8,430 bases of DNA from an uncultured Polycyclovorans sp. (GCA_936928855.1 CAKZHZ010000111.1:1-8430); one strand, 5' to 3'. Shown: positions 1 to 5,469, counted from the first letter of the stretch. Numbers and translations: made by a program. Notes: generated from the sequence alone by a model not told the origin.

Positions 1-65
1 TCTATCTCGACACCTCCGGCAGCGAGTTCGAAGCGAAGAGTGTGGGGGTGAAGCTGCAGTTCTGA
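1..65 (+). CDS. C-terminal end of an outer-membrane beta-barrel protein (partial)
   Basis: Only the last 20 codons are inside the window, in the frame starting at base 3, ending SVGVKLQF and a TGA stop at 63-65. A terminal Phe with alternating hydrophobic residues at -3, -5 and -7 (L, V, V) is the classical beta-signal recognised by the BAM complex, so the protein is probably a porin or TonB-dependent receptor of the outer membrane. The family cannot be chosen from this fragment. Seen: the frame, the stop and the terminal pattern. Inferred: the outer-membrane location. Any short hydrophilic peptide could match by chance, but the frame runs open to the window edge and the terminal pattern is typical. 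Confidence 0.6.
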   Translation, partial: YLDTSGSEFEAKSVGVKLQF

Positions 66-94
66 TTGGGTAAGACAGTGCTGAATGCTCTGAG

Positions 95-135
95 GCCCTC
101 ACCCCGGCCCTCTCCCAGGGGGAGAGGGGGAGGGG
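95..135. repeat. GC-rich palindromic intergenic repeat
   Basis: A strongly purine/pyrimidine-skewed palindrome lies just after the outer-membrane protein gene. The core stem CCCTCTCCC (108-116) pairs perfectly with GGGAGAGGG (120-128) across a 3-base loop, and further C-rich and G-rich runs flank it. It resembles the dispersed CCCTCACCCC...GGGGAGGGG intergenic elements known from several gammaproteobacteria, which is a family-level recollection and not a search result. There is no T-tract after the stem, so it is not a textbook intrinsic terminator, although the hairpin could stabilise the 3' end of the upstream mRNA. Confidence 0.6.
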
Positions 136-163
136 CTCGTCACTCATCACTCGGCACTCAGCA
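136..163. repeat. Four tandem 7-bp repeats (CTCNNCA)
   Basis: Directly after the palindrome, four 7-bp units follow one another without gaps: CTCGTCA, CTCATCA, CTCGGCA, CTCAGCA. Only positions 4 and 5 vary. The last unit contains the stop codon of the toxin gene on the minus strand (158-160), so the array touches the end of that reading frame. It may be part of the same mobile or dispersed repeat as the palindrome. Confidence 0.55.
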
Positions 164-610
164 CGGCCGCGATGCGGCGAAAGGAACCCGCTCCTGGTCA
201 AACGGGTTGATCAAGCGCACACCCGAACGCGTGAAATCCTGGACATTGCGCGTCACCACGGTGAGATCGTGCAGCAATGCGGTGGCTGCGATTTGTTTGT
301 CGAGAAGATTTTCGGGATGTGGGACACGCAGGCGGCCCCAGATCTGTGCGACATCGATGTCGATGGGCAGGATGTTGTCGGAATAGTCGATGACCACCCG
401 CTCCAGCCATTGTTCCAGGCGCGCGGCTTGCGGTTGATCGCCACGATGGCGAATCCGTTCGATGCCCCGGCGCAGCTCGCCGATGGTGATCACGGAAAGA
501 AATGCGGAGTAGCCGCCACGTTTCAGATCAGCGAAGAAATCCCGCACGCCGCCGTTGGCAACTCGGCCCTTGCGAGCTTCGCTGATGACGTTGGTATCAA
601 TCAAATACAT
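158..610 (-). CDS. FitB/VapC-type PIN-domain ribonuclease toxin
   Basis: This is the toxin of a type II toxin-antitoxin pair, a 150-residue PIN-domain protein and probably a Mg2+-dependent endoribonuclease. The start MYLIDTNVISE is the standard N-terminus of FitB-like VapC proteins. The four acidic PIN residues are visible: D5 (IDTN), E45 (GELRRG), D104 (LLDKQIAATAL) and D125 (TRNVQDF). Length and spacing fit the family, so the toxin looks intact. I chose the ATG at 608-610 rather than the upstream frame start at 661, because it gives the canonical N-terminus and has a GAGGA Shine-Dalgarno about 8 bases before it. The gene overlaps the end of the antitoxin gene by 14 bp, so the two are translationally coupled. 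The last residues are encoded next to the 7-bp tandem repeat, so the extreme C-terminus may have been altered by repeat insertion. Confidence 0.93.
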   Translation of the reverse strand: MYLIDTNVISEARKGRVANGGVRDFFADLKRGGYSAFLSVITIGELRRGIERIRHRGDQPQAARLEQWLERVVIDYSDNILPIDIDVAQIWGRLRVPHPENLLDKQIAATALLHDLTVVTRNVQDFTRSGVRLINPFDQERVPFAASRPC

Positions 611-830
611 CCACGCTGTCCTCATCCTGAGTGCGGGCGAAATCCTCATCGTGGCCAACATTCGGCATGCTGGAAAGCACCTGCGCCAGTGTGCGCCGAC
701 GTGTCGGTGCTAATGCAGCTTCCAGGATGGCGCGATGCTCGGCTTCGGCGCTGCGGCGATGGCGCGCAGCGCGTTGCTTCAATGCGTGAACGACATGATC
801 GTCAAGGTTGCGAACGATGAGATTGGCCAT
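597..830 (-). CDS. FitA/VapB-type ribbon-helix-helix antitoxin
   Basis: This 77-residue antitoxin precedes and overlaps the PIN toxin gene. Residues 2-42 (ANLIVRNLDDHVVHALKQRA and the following helix) form a FitA-like ribbon-helix-helix DNA-binding domain: a short beta strand that reads the operator and two helices for dimerisation. Residues 43-77 form an acidic, Asp-rich tail that should wrap the PIN active site of the toxin. The start at ATG 828-830 has GGAGA (837-841) six bases upstream. A longer in-frame start at 872 would add 14 residues, lacks such a site and would run through the probable operator. The complex is expected to repress its own promoter, and candidate operator half-sites lie 16-32 bases upstream. 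It could be labelled VapB or FitA; the ANLIVRNL start favours FitA-like. Confidence 0.9.
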   Translation of the reverse strand: MANLIVRNLDDHVVHALKQRAARHRRSAEAEHRAILEAALAPTRRRTLAQVLSSMPNVGHDEDFARTQDEDSVDVFD

Positions 831-845
831 TGAGCGTCTCCAGAG

Positions 846-862
846 TGATAGCAATGATATCA
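846..862 (-). promoter_or_regulatory. Candidate FitA-like operator overlapping the antitoxin promoter
   Basis: TGATAGCA (846-853) is followed after one base by TGATATCA (855-862), itself a perfect palindrome. The two octamers agree at 7 of 8 positions. From memory, TGATAGCA/TGCTATCA is the half-site bound by gonococcal FitA in its 36-bp inverted repeat. On the minus strand the element overlaps a plausible -10, TATCAT (859-854), which lies 18 bases from a weak -35, TTGGGC (883-878). Binding here would block the toxin-antitoxin promoter. Confidence 0.55.
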
Positions 863-883
863 GCGAATGCATCTGACGCCCAA

Positions 884-915
884 TTCAGATCCGGTTCAGC
901 CCCTGCCCCTAGGCT
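884..915 (+). promoter_or_regulatory. Candidate promoter with TTCAG direct repeat
   Basis: Two TTCAG boxes start exactly 11 bp apart (884-888 and 895-899), about one helical turn. They are followed by a -10-like TAGGCT (910-915), 34 bases before the ATG of the exported repeat protein. Tandem half-sites at 11-bp spacing upstream of a poor -35 are typical of activation by an OmpR-family response regulator. The regulator is not identifiable from this window. Confidence 0.35.
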
Positions 916-949
916 GCACGCACCACTCAACTTCCATGGGGAAACAGCA

Positions 950-1519
950 ATGCAGATCTTTTCCAAGACGCTGGTCGCGTCTGCGGCCTTGGTGGTCGCT
1001 CAGGCCCACGCGCAGGTTGGCGCCAATGCCAACGTTGCGGTTGAGGCGGATACCTCGGCGGGTGCGCAGGTGATGCAGGGCATGAAGGAAGGCGCCGCCG
1101 CGGGTGCGGCCAAGGGCGAGGCCCTGGGTGCCAAGGCGGTGGATGGGGTCAAGGCCGGTGCGAAGGCGACGGCGGAAGGGGCCGGGAAGGCCAAGGATGC
1201 GGTGGTCGACACCAGCAAGAAGGCCGCCAATGCCACTGTCGAAGCGGGCAAGAAGGCTGTGGATGCCACCAAATCAGGTGCCGGCAAGGCGGCGGACATG
1301 ACCGAGACCGGCGTGAAGAAGGGCGCCGGTGCCGTGGGTGGTGTGGTCGGCGGCGTGGCGGGTGGCGTCAAGGGCACGGCGCAGGCCGTGACCGGTGGTG
1401 CGCAGGCGGACGTCAACGTCAATGCCAGCGCCAAGGCACAGGAAAATGCTGCGGTGAAGGCCGATGCCGAGGTGAAGACCGAGGAGAAGGGTTTCTTCGG
1501 GCGCCTGTTCGGCGACTGA
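950..1519 (+). CDS. Exported Ala/Lys/Gly-rich protein with LEA-like 11-residue repeats
   Basis: This is a 189-residue protein of unrecognised function. Residues 1-21 form a Sec signal peptide (charged start, hydrophobic core LVASAALVVAQ, cleavage after AHA), so the mature protein should be periplasmic or secreted. From residue 79 five consecutive 11-residue units follow in register (79-89, 90-100, 101-111, 112-122, 123-133), with a core K-A-x-D/N-A pattern that decays in the last unit. This resembles the amphipathic helix repeats of group 3 LEA proteins. Residues 126-151 are a Gly/Val/Ala run and 152-178 an Ala/Asn/Lys stretch. The protein ends in a conspicuous aromatic motif, GFFGRLFGD. There are no Cys residues. 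The ATG at 950 has GGGGAA (938-943) six bases upstream; a frame start at 830 would place the signal peptide internally and is rejected. It is transcribed alone, with its own terminator. Confidence 0.8.
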   Translation: MQIFSKTLVASAALVVAQAHAQVGANANVAVEADTSAGAQVMQGMKEGAAAGAAKGEALGAKAVDGVKAGAKATAEGAGKAKDAVVDTSKKAANATVEAGKKAVDATKSGAGKAADMTETGVKKGAGAVGGVVGGVAGGVKGTAQAVTGGAQADVNVNASAKAQENAAVKADAEVKTEEKGFFGRLFGD

Positions 1520-1543
1520 TCGCGTCTCGACTTGCGGTACCTC

Positions 1544-1573
1544 AAGGGCCTGGCGTCATGCCGGGCCCTTTTT
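1544..1573 (+). terminator. Rho-independent terminator of the exported repeat protein gene
   Basis: The stem AGGGCCTGGC (1545-1554) pairs with GCCGGGCCCT (1560-1569), with one G-U wobble, across loop GTCAT, and is followed by a T run (1569-1573). It starts about 25 bases after the stop at 1519. Its right arm also encodes the last residues (KKGPA) and the stop of the convergent HipA-family gene. Confidence 0.85.
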
Positions 1574-2959
1574 CGTTTGTGGAGGCGGGAGCGGCGGTGC
1601 CAATCGCTCACCGTTCATTCGCGCGATATCGCGGAATGGCGCCGAGATTTCAGGATGTATGGCCAGCGCCGCCCAGAAGGCAACAGCGGCCTGCTGCACC
1701 CGTTGAAGTTCGTCCGGTGCGAGCTTGGGGCAGATGCCCGCCAATGATTGCTGCAGTTCTTCGGCCGCCAGCGGCGTGTGTCGCAGGCCCTGCGCCCGTG
1801 AGGGCGCGTACGCCATCGGGAGCATGTCGTAGATGGGCGCCAGCCGGGGCTGACCGCCATCGTGGACCGTCGACAGATTGCCCAGATGTCGGTCGTTGTT
1901 GCCTACCAGGATGGCGTAGGCGGTGAGGCGCCTGACGACGGCCAGCACACTGGGGGGCAACTGCTCCGCTTCGATCAGCGCCTGTGTCGCCGGTATCCAA
2001 CCCTGTGCGACGCCGGTAAAGGCCATCGAAAGGCTGATGAACGACATGATCGAGCGGCGCCCCCCCTGCGGGGTTCGGTCGAAGCGGGCGGATTCCAGGA
2101 ATGCGCGCCGCGGTCCGCGCAGGTAGCGTGCTTCAGCGGCGCTGATATCCAGATTCTCAAGCTGGCGCAGCGCCAGCGATTCGGCCAGTAGCAAGTCGGA
2201 CCAGCGCTGGCCCTCGTCGGATTCAAGCGGCGGCGAAAACTTGACGAGAAAGCTTGCCTGCCGGCCTTGTCCGTTGCGGTAACGCGCCGCGAACTTGGGC
2301 TGTTCGCCAGCTGCGGAGCTGCCATGCGGGTCGCCGGCCGCGAGCTGCTCCGCGAGGCGCTCATAGTCCTCTGCTCGCTGAGCAGAGCGCTCGGGAAAAC
2401 GGGGAAGGTGGTGCCCGGCGCGTTCTTCGAGAAATCGTTGGCGCGCGGTTTCGCCCACCACCAGGTTGCCCACCTGGTCATGCAGTGAATGCGTGGCCAG
2501 TGTGCCAATGAGGTGATCCATCGACCACAGGCGTGGGTCTGCCGGCAGCCCGCGCTCGGCGAAGCGGCGGGCGAACAATCGCCCGAGGTAGCCCGCAGGA
2601 AAGAGGTCCGCGAGCCACCAGGGCGTTTCCTCCAGGTAGCGCCGGCTTTTGGCGGGCTTGCGGGTGTCCTCCCACCAATAGCCGGCCGGGGCGATGGGGT
2701 GCATCTGTCCGAGCAGTCGGACCGTGGCATCGGCTTCGATCCGGTAGATCGGGACACCGGCCGGGAAACGGGCGCCCAGCACGGAGCGTCGGGCGGCGTA
2801 GCGACGGCTGCGGCCCCGACCCATCGCAACGACTTCATCGGGCAGCTTGGCCAGCGTGCGTGACAGCGTCGGTTGCGAGATCGACAGCCGCTGCATCAGC
2901 TCGGGGCCGCGAAGGGGGCCTGCTGCTAGTGCGCCAACGACGTCATGGGATAGAGACAT
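1556..2959 (-). CDS. yjjJ: HipA-family kinase, YjjJ type, with N-terminal winged helix
   Basis: This 467-residue single-chain HipA-like protein carries its own DNA-binding domain. Residues about 10-55 form a winged helix-turn-helix (GPELMQRLSISQPTLSRTLAKL, with basic wing GRGRSRR). The kinase-like part shows a Gly/Ser-rich loop GSSAAGEQPK at 213-222, the conserved lysine K240 (FLVKF), the catalytic loop NNDRHLGN with D356 and N361, and a metal-binding D378 in IYDMLP. All key kinase residues are present, so it appears competent. HipA proteins are Ser/Thr kinases that act as growth-inhibiting toxins, classically by phosphorylating GltX. E. coli YjjJ has this same layout and lacks a separate HipB partner, and none is found here. 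The start follows the ATG at 2957-2959; no clear Shine-Dalgarno is seen, so initiation may be weak or on a very short leader. Its 3' end is shared with the convergent gene's terminator. Confidence 0.88.
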   Translation of the reverse strand: MSLSHDVVGALAAGPLRGPELMQRLSISQPTLSRTLAKLPDEVVAMGRGRSRRYAARRSVLGARFPAGVPIYRIEADATVRLLGQMHPIAPAGYWWEDTRKPAKSRRYLEETPWWLADLFPAGYLGRLFARRFAERGLPADPRLWSMDHLIGTLATHSLHDQVGNLVVGETARQRFLEERAGHHLPRFPERSAQRAEDYERLAEQLAAGDPHGSSAAGEQPKFAARYRNGQGRQASFLVKFSPPLESDEGQRWSDLLLAESLALRQLENLDISAAEARYLRGPRRAFLESARFDRTPQGGRRSIMSFISLSMAFTGVAQGWIPATQALIEAEQLPPSVLAVVRRLTAYAILVGNNDRHLGNLSTVHDGGQPRLAPIYDMLPMAYAPSRAQGLRHTPLAAEELQQSLAGICPKLAPDELQRVQQAAVAFWAALAIHPEISAPFRDIARMNGERLAPPLPPPQTKKGPA

Positions 2960-3031
2960 GAATACAAAAGTAGTTCAAAGTCCCTATTAAAACAACTATA
3001 TGAGAAGTGTCATGAATAGAGTCATGAATAC
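2957..3031 (-). repeat. Three copies of TATTCATG around the yjjJ-like promoter
   Basis: On the minus strand TATTCATG occurs at 3030-3023, 3018-3011 and 2964-2957. The first two copies are 12 bp apart; the second overlaps the -35 and the third contains the start codon of the HipA-family gene. The first includes the last codon and stop of the PQQ dehydrogenase gene. Such repeats are plausible operator sites for the protein's own winged helix, but this is inference. Confidence 0.45.
2971..3013 (-). promoter_or_regulatory. Candidate sigma-70 promoter of the yjjJ-like gene
   Basis: On the minus strand the -35 ATGACA (3013-3008, 5/6) and -10 TTTAAT (2991-2986, 5/6) are separated by 16 bp. This would start transcription about 20 bases before the ATG. 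A short inverted repeat, TAGTT/AACTA (2998-2994 and 2975-2971), flanks the -10. The AT-richness of this 62-bp gap contrasts with its surroundings. Confidence 0.5.
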
Positions 3032-5163
3032 TTGGCCCACTGCATCTTGATCAGCAGCACGATGAAGTCCCAGGCTTGCTTGAGCTGGTCCCACACCGAG
3101 GGTTCGTGGCGGGCGCGTTCGCGGATGTAGTGGCGTAGCGCTTCCAGTTCAGCGTCGGTGTACTCGTCGAAGCGGGGCATGCCGCGAGATTCCAGCGCGC
3201 CGCCCTGGACGATGGCCTTGAAGGCCTCCGGTGACAGCGCCACGGGTGAGGCGCGCAGGTCAGGTGCATAGCCACCGGCCACGGCGGCGGTACCGTGGCA
3301 GATCACGCAGGTGCTGTAGAGGTGCTTGCCCTGTTCCGCCTTGGTGGGGTCGATCACGAAGTCCGGGTCGGTCAGCGGTGTGACCGTCTCGGTCGGGGGT
3401 GGGGAAGGCGGCAGGGCCGCCTTGCCATCCAGGGCAAAGGTCAGCAGCCGGCGCGGGTACTGTCGTCCGATCCAGCCATGCTGGGCCGAGAGGGAGCCCA
3501 GCAGGGCGGGGGCGCCGCCCCAGCCGGCGAGTACCGAGACGTACTGCACGCCATCCACTTCAAACGTCATCGGCGGCGCCTGGGTGCCGACACCCATGTA
3601 GGCGCGCCAGACTTCTTCGCCGGTGGCGGCATCCGTTGCCACGAAATAGCCATCGGCACGGCCCTGAAACACCAGACCGCCGCGGGTGACGATGACACCG
3701 CCCGCCGTTGCGCCCGGGGTCGGGTTGCGCCAGGCCTCCGATTGCGTGAGCGGGTTCCAGGCCAGCAGCGAGGTGCTGCCGGCATTGGCGGGAATGTCGT
3801 CGTAGAAGCCCGCCAGACCCAGCACATCGCCGGGCTTCATCTGCCAGTTCTGCGGGGTGCGGCCTTCGTCGTTGTAGTAGCCCGGCATGTGGCGGGCCGG
3901 GATGTACACCAACCCGGTGTCGGGGCTGTAGGCCATGGGGTGCCAGTTGTGGGTGCCGCCGGAGCCCGGCCAGATCAGCGCCTCGCCGCTTTCGTAGCGG
4001 GCGCCGGGCACTTCCACCGGGCGGCCGGTGTCGAGATCGACGCGCTCGGCCCAGGTGACCTTGTCGATCTTTTCGGCGGAGATCAGCGCGCCGTCTTCGC
4101 GGTCCAGCACGTAGAAGAAGCCGTTCTTCGGTGCGTGCATCAGCACCTTGCGGGCCTCGCCGTCGAGGCGCACGTCGGCCAGCACCATGTCCATGGTGGA
4201 GTTGAAGTCCCAGGTTTCGCCCGGGGTGGTCTGGTAGTGCCAGAGGTATTCGCCGGTGTCGGCATCCAGCGCCACCACCGAACATAGGAACAGGTTGTCG
4301 CCGCCCTCGGGTGAGCGCAGCTTGTGGTTCCACGGCGATCCGTTGCCGGTGCCCAGATAGATCCGGTTGTACTCGGGATCGTAGGTCATGGCGTTCCACA
4401 CGGTGCCGCCGCCGCCGAACTCCCACCAGTCGCCGGTCCAGGTTTCGGCGGCGCGTTCCATGGCGGCGTTCTCGAAGCCGTCGGCCGGGTTGCCCGGCAC
4501 CACCCACCAGCGCCACAGTTGCTCGCCGGTGTTGGCGTCGTAGGTGGTGACATAGCCGCGCACATGCCCGAAGTCGGCGCCGCCATGGCCGATGATGACC
4601 TTGCCGTTGAACACCCGTGGCGCGCCGGTGATGTAGCGGTTGTCGCCGGGCTCGGTGGTCTGCGTTTCCCACAGCAGTTCACCCGACTTCGCGTCCAGGG
4701 CGAACAGGCGGCCGTCCTGCACCCCGGCGTAGACCTTGCCCTCCCAGTAGGCCAGCCCGCGGCTGCCCCAGGCCATGCGCATCTTGCGCGATGCTACCTG
4801 CGGGTCGTACTGCCACAGCACGGTGCCGCTGCGGGCATCGATGGCGTAGATGCGGCTGTAGCCGACGGCGGTGTAGATCACCCCGTCCACGGCCAGCGGC
4901 TGGCTGGAGACGTTCCACACGTCGTCGAAGTCCAGCGTCCAGGCGAGCCCCAGGCGGTCCACGGTATCGCGGTTGATCTGCTCCAGTGGGCTGTAGCGCT
5001 GCTCGCTGAAGCTGCGCCCCCAAGCGGCCCAGTCGCGGCCATCGTTGTCGTCGGCAAAGCGGCTGTGCTCCGCGGGGGCTGTCGCGGCCTGCACTGCGCC
5101 GGCCAGGAGGCCGGCGGTCGCCAGGGTCAGGCCACAGCGATACCGCCATACGGATCCACGCAT
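3022..5163 (-). CDS. Periplasmic PQQ-dependent quinohemoprotein alcohol dehydrogenase
   Basis: This 713-residue exported type II dehydrogenase oxidises an alcohol or related substrate in the periplasm with PQQ and passes electrons to its own heme c. Residues 1-26 form a signal peptide (cleavage near VQA). Residues about 40-580 form the eight-bladed PQQ propeller, with W-motif blades such as DAKSGELLWETQ. Predicted metal and active-site residues are N274 (TGNGSPW), D319 (ETWDF, catalytic base) and K346 (APKNGFF). The residue at the usual Glu ligand is Asp (D197, GGADFG). A cytochrome c domain follows at about 605-685, with CVICH (C619, C622, H623) and probable ligand M662. The vicinal Cys-Cys found in most relatives is absent (residues 128-136 read MRMAWGSRG), and a hydrophobic tail follows the heme domain. 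The start at ATG 5161-5163 has GGAGGAG about 8 bases upstream and gives the signal peptide; the longer frame from 5247 does not. The substrate is unknown. D-x-N at 319-321 argues against a lanthanide (XoxF-type) enzyme. Confidence 0.93.
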   Translation of the reverse strand: MRGSVWRYRCGLTLATAGLLAGAVQAATAPAEHSRFADDNDGRDWAAWGRSFSEQRYSPLEQINRDTVDRLGLAWTLDFDDVWNVSSQPLAVDGVIYTAVGYSRIYAIDARSGTVLWQYDPQVASRKMRMAWGSRGLAYWEGKVYAGVQDGRLFALDAKSGELLWETQTTEPGDNRYITGAPRVFNGKVIIGHGGADFGHVRGYVTTYDANTGEQLWRWWVVPGNPADGFENAAMERAAETWTGDWWEFGGGGTVWNAMTYDPEYNRIYLGTGNGSPWNHKLRSPEGGDNLFLCSVVALDADTGEYLWHYQTTPGETWDFNSTMDMVLADVRLDGEARKVLMHAPKNGFFYVLDREDGALISAEKIDKVTWAERVDLDTGRPVEVPGARYESGEALIWPGSGGTHNWHPMAYSPDTGLVYIPARHMPGYYNDEGRTPQNWQMKPGDVLGLAGFYDDIPANAGSTSLLAWNPLTQSEAWRNPTPGATAGGVIVTRGGLVFQGRADGYFVATDAATGEEVWRAYMGVGTQAPPMTFEVDGVQYVSVLAGWGGAPALLGSLSAQHGWIGRQYPRRLLTFALDGKAALPPSPPPTETVTPLTDPDFVIDPTKAEQGKHLYSTCVICHGTAAVAGGYAPDLRASPVALSPEAFKAIVQGGALESRGMPRFDEYTDAELEALRHYIRERARHEPSVWDQLKQAWDFIVLLIKMQWAKYS

Positions 5164-5261
5164 CTGCCACTCCTCCGCCGTGCCCGGCGTCTCATCGTCT
5201 GGATGCGGGGGATTGTGGATAAGCCGACCGGCTTCACCTTCAGCCAAACGGAGTACACCGC

Positions 5262-5291
5262 TTGACGGCGAAGGCTCACGCGGCGCTCAAT
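5262..5291 (+). promoter_or_regulatory. Candidate sigma-70 promoter of the riboswitch-alx unit
   Basis: TTGACG (5262-5267, 5/6 to the -35 consensus) lies 18 bp before a weak -10, CTCAAT (5286-5291). Initiation would fall near 5298, just before the first conserved bases of the riboswitch, which supports the assignment. The -10 match is only 3/6. The rest of the gap between the dehydrogenase start and this site shows no gene. Confidence 0.45.
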
Positions 5292-5295
5292 AGCG

Positions 5296-5430
5296 CACCT
5301 CTAACGGGGAGTAGCCGGAGCGCTGTTGGCGCTCCCGCGGTGTCGTCAGCACGGTGGTCGGCGCGGTTGGCCGGGCACCCGGCGCCGCGGTTCGCAGGGT
5401 GTCCTGCGTGTGGCAAGACCGGATCGGGCC
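5296..5430 (+). promoter_or_regulatory. yybP-ykoY manganese riboswitch upstream of alx
   Basis: The hallmark sequences of the yybP-ykoY family appear in the right order: GGGGAGTAG (5306-5314), then GTCGTCAGCAC (5342-5352), then GGCAAGACC (5412-5420). Between them lie a perfect 7-bp hairpin GGAGCGC/GCGCTCC (5317-5323 and 5329-5335), a G/C-rich arm around CCGGGCACCCGG (5371-5382) and a perfect 6-bp hairpin CGCAGG/CCTGCG (5393-5398 and 5403-5408). The family binds Mn2+ in a pocket formed by its two conserved loops and commonly sits before TerC, MntP and P-type ATPase genes. The 5'/3' closing stem is weak to my eye (only a few G-C pairs). No intrinsic terminator is evident before the start codon; control is probably at translation, since 5412-5420 can pair with the alx ribosome-binding region at 5459-5467. 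Confidence 0.88.
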
Positions 5431-5469
5431 GCTTTTCTGTGTCCCTTACTTTCCTAAAGGTCCTGCCCT

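Noticed and set aside
1000..1611. Minus-strand frame opposite the exported repeat protein.
   Set aside because: It is Pro/Ala/Thr low-complexity and is the mirror of the Ala/Lys/Gly repeat. The plus frame has a signal peptide, ribosome-binding site and terminator.
4740..5000. Possible lanthanide-dependent (XoxF-like) dehydrogenase.
   Set aside because: XoxF enzymes have an extra Asp two residues after the catalytic Asp. Here that position is Asn (D319-F-N321), and the fused heme domain fits the quinohemoprotein group.
5164..5247. Upstream extension of the PQQ dehydrogenase start.
   Set aside because: The 28 added residues are hydrophilic and would bury the signal peptide. The internal ATG has a strong Shine-Dalgarno.
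5164..5260. Promoter for the PQQ dehydrogenase on the minus strand, including a sigma-54 type.
   Set aside because: TTATCC-like and TGGC-like fragments occur, but none has acceptable spacing and a matching partner element.
3295..5265. Long open frames on the plus strand opposite the PQQ dehydrogenase (3295-4287 and 4324-5265).
   Set aside because: They are His/Gly/Ala/Val-rich antisense shadows caused by high GC in the third codon position. The minus strand encodes a clear quinoprotein with signal peptide and heme motif.
5420..5440. Possible intrinsic terminator after the riboswitch (GGGCCGC followed by TTTT).
   Set aside because: I found no good complementary upstream arm giving a stable hairpin right before the T run, so translational control fits better.
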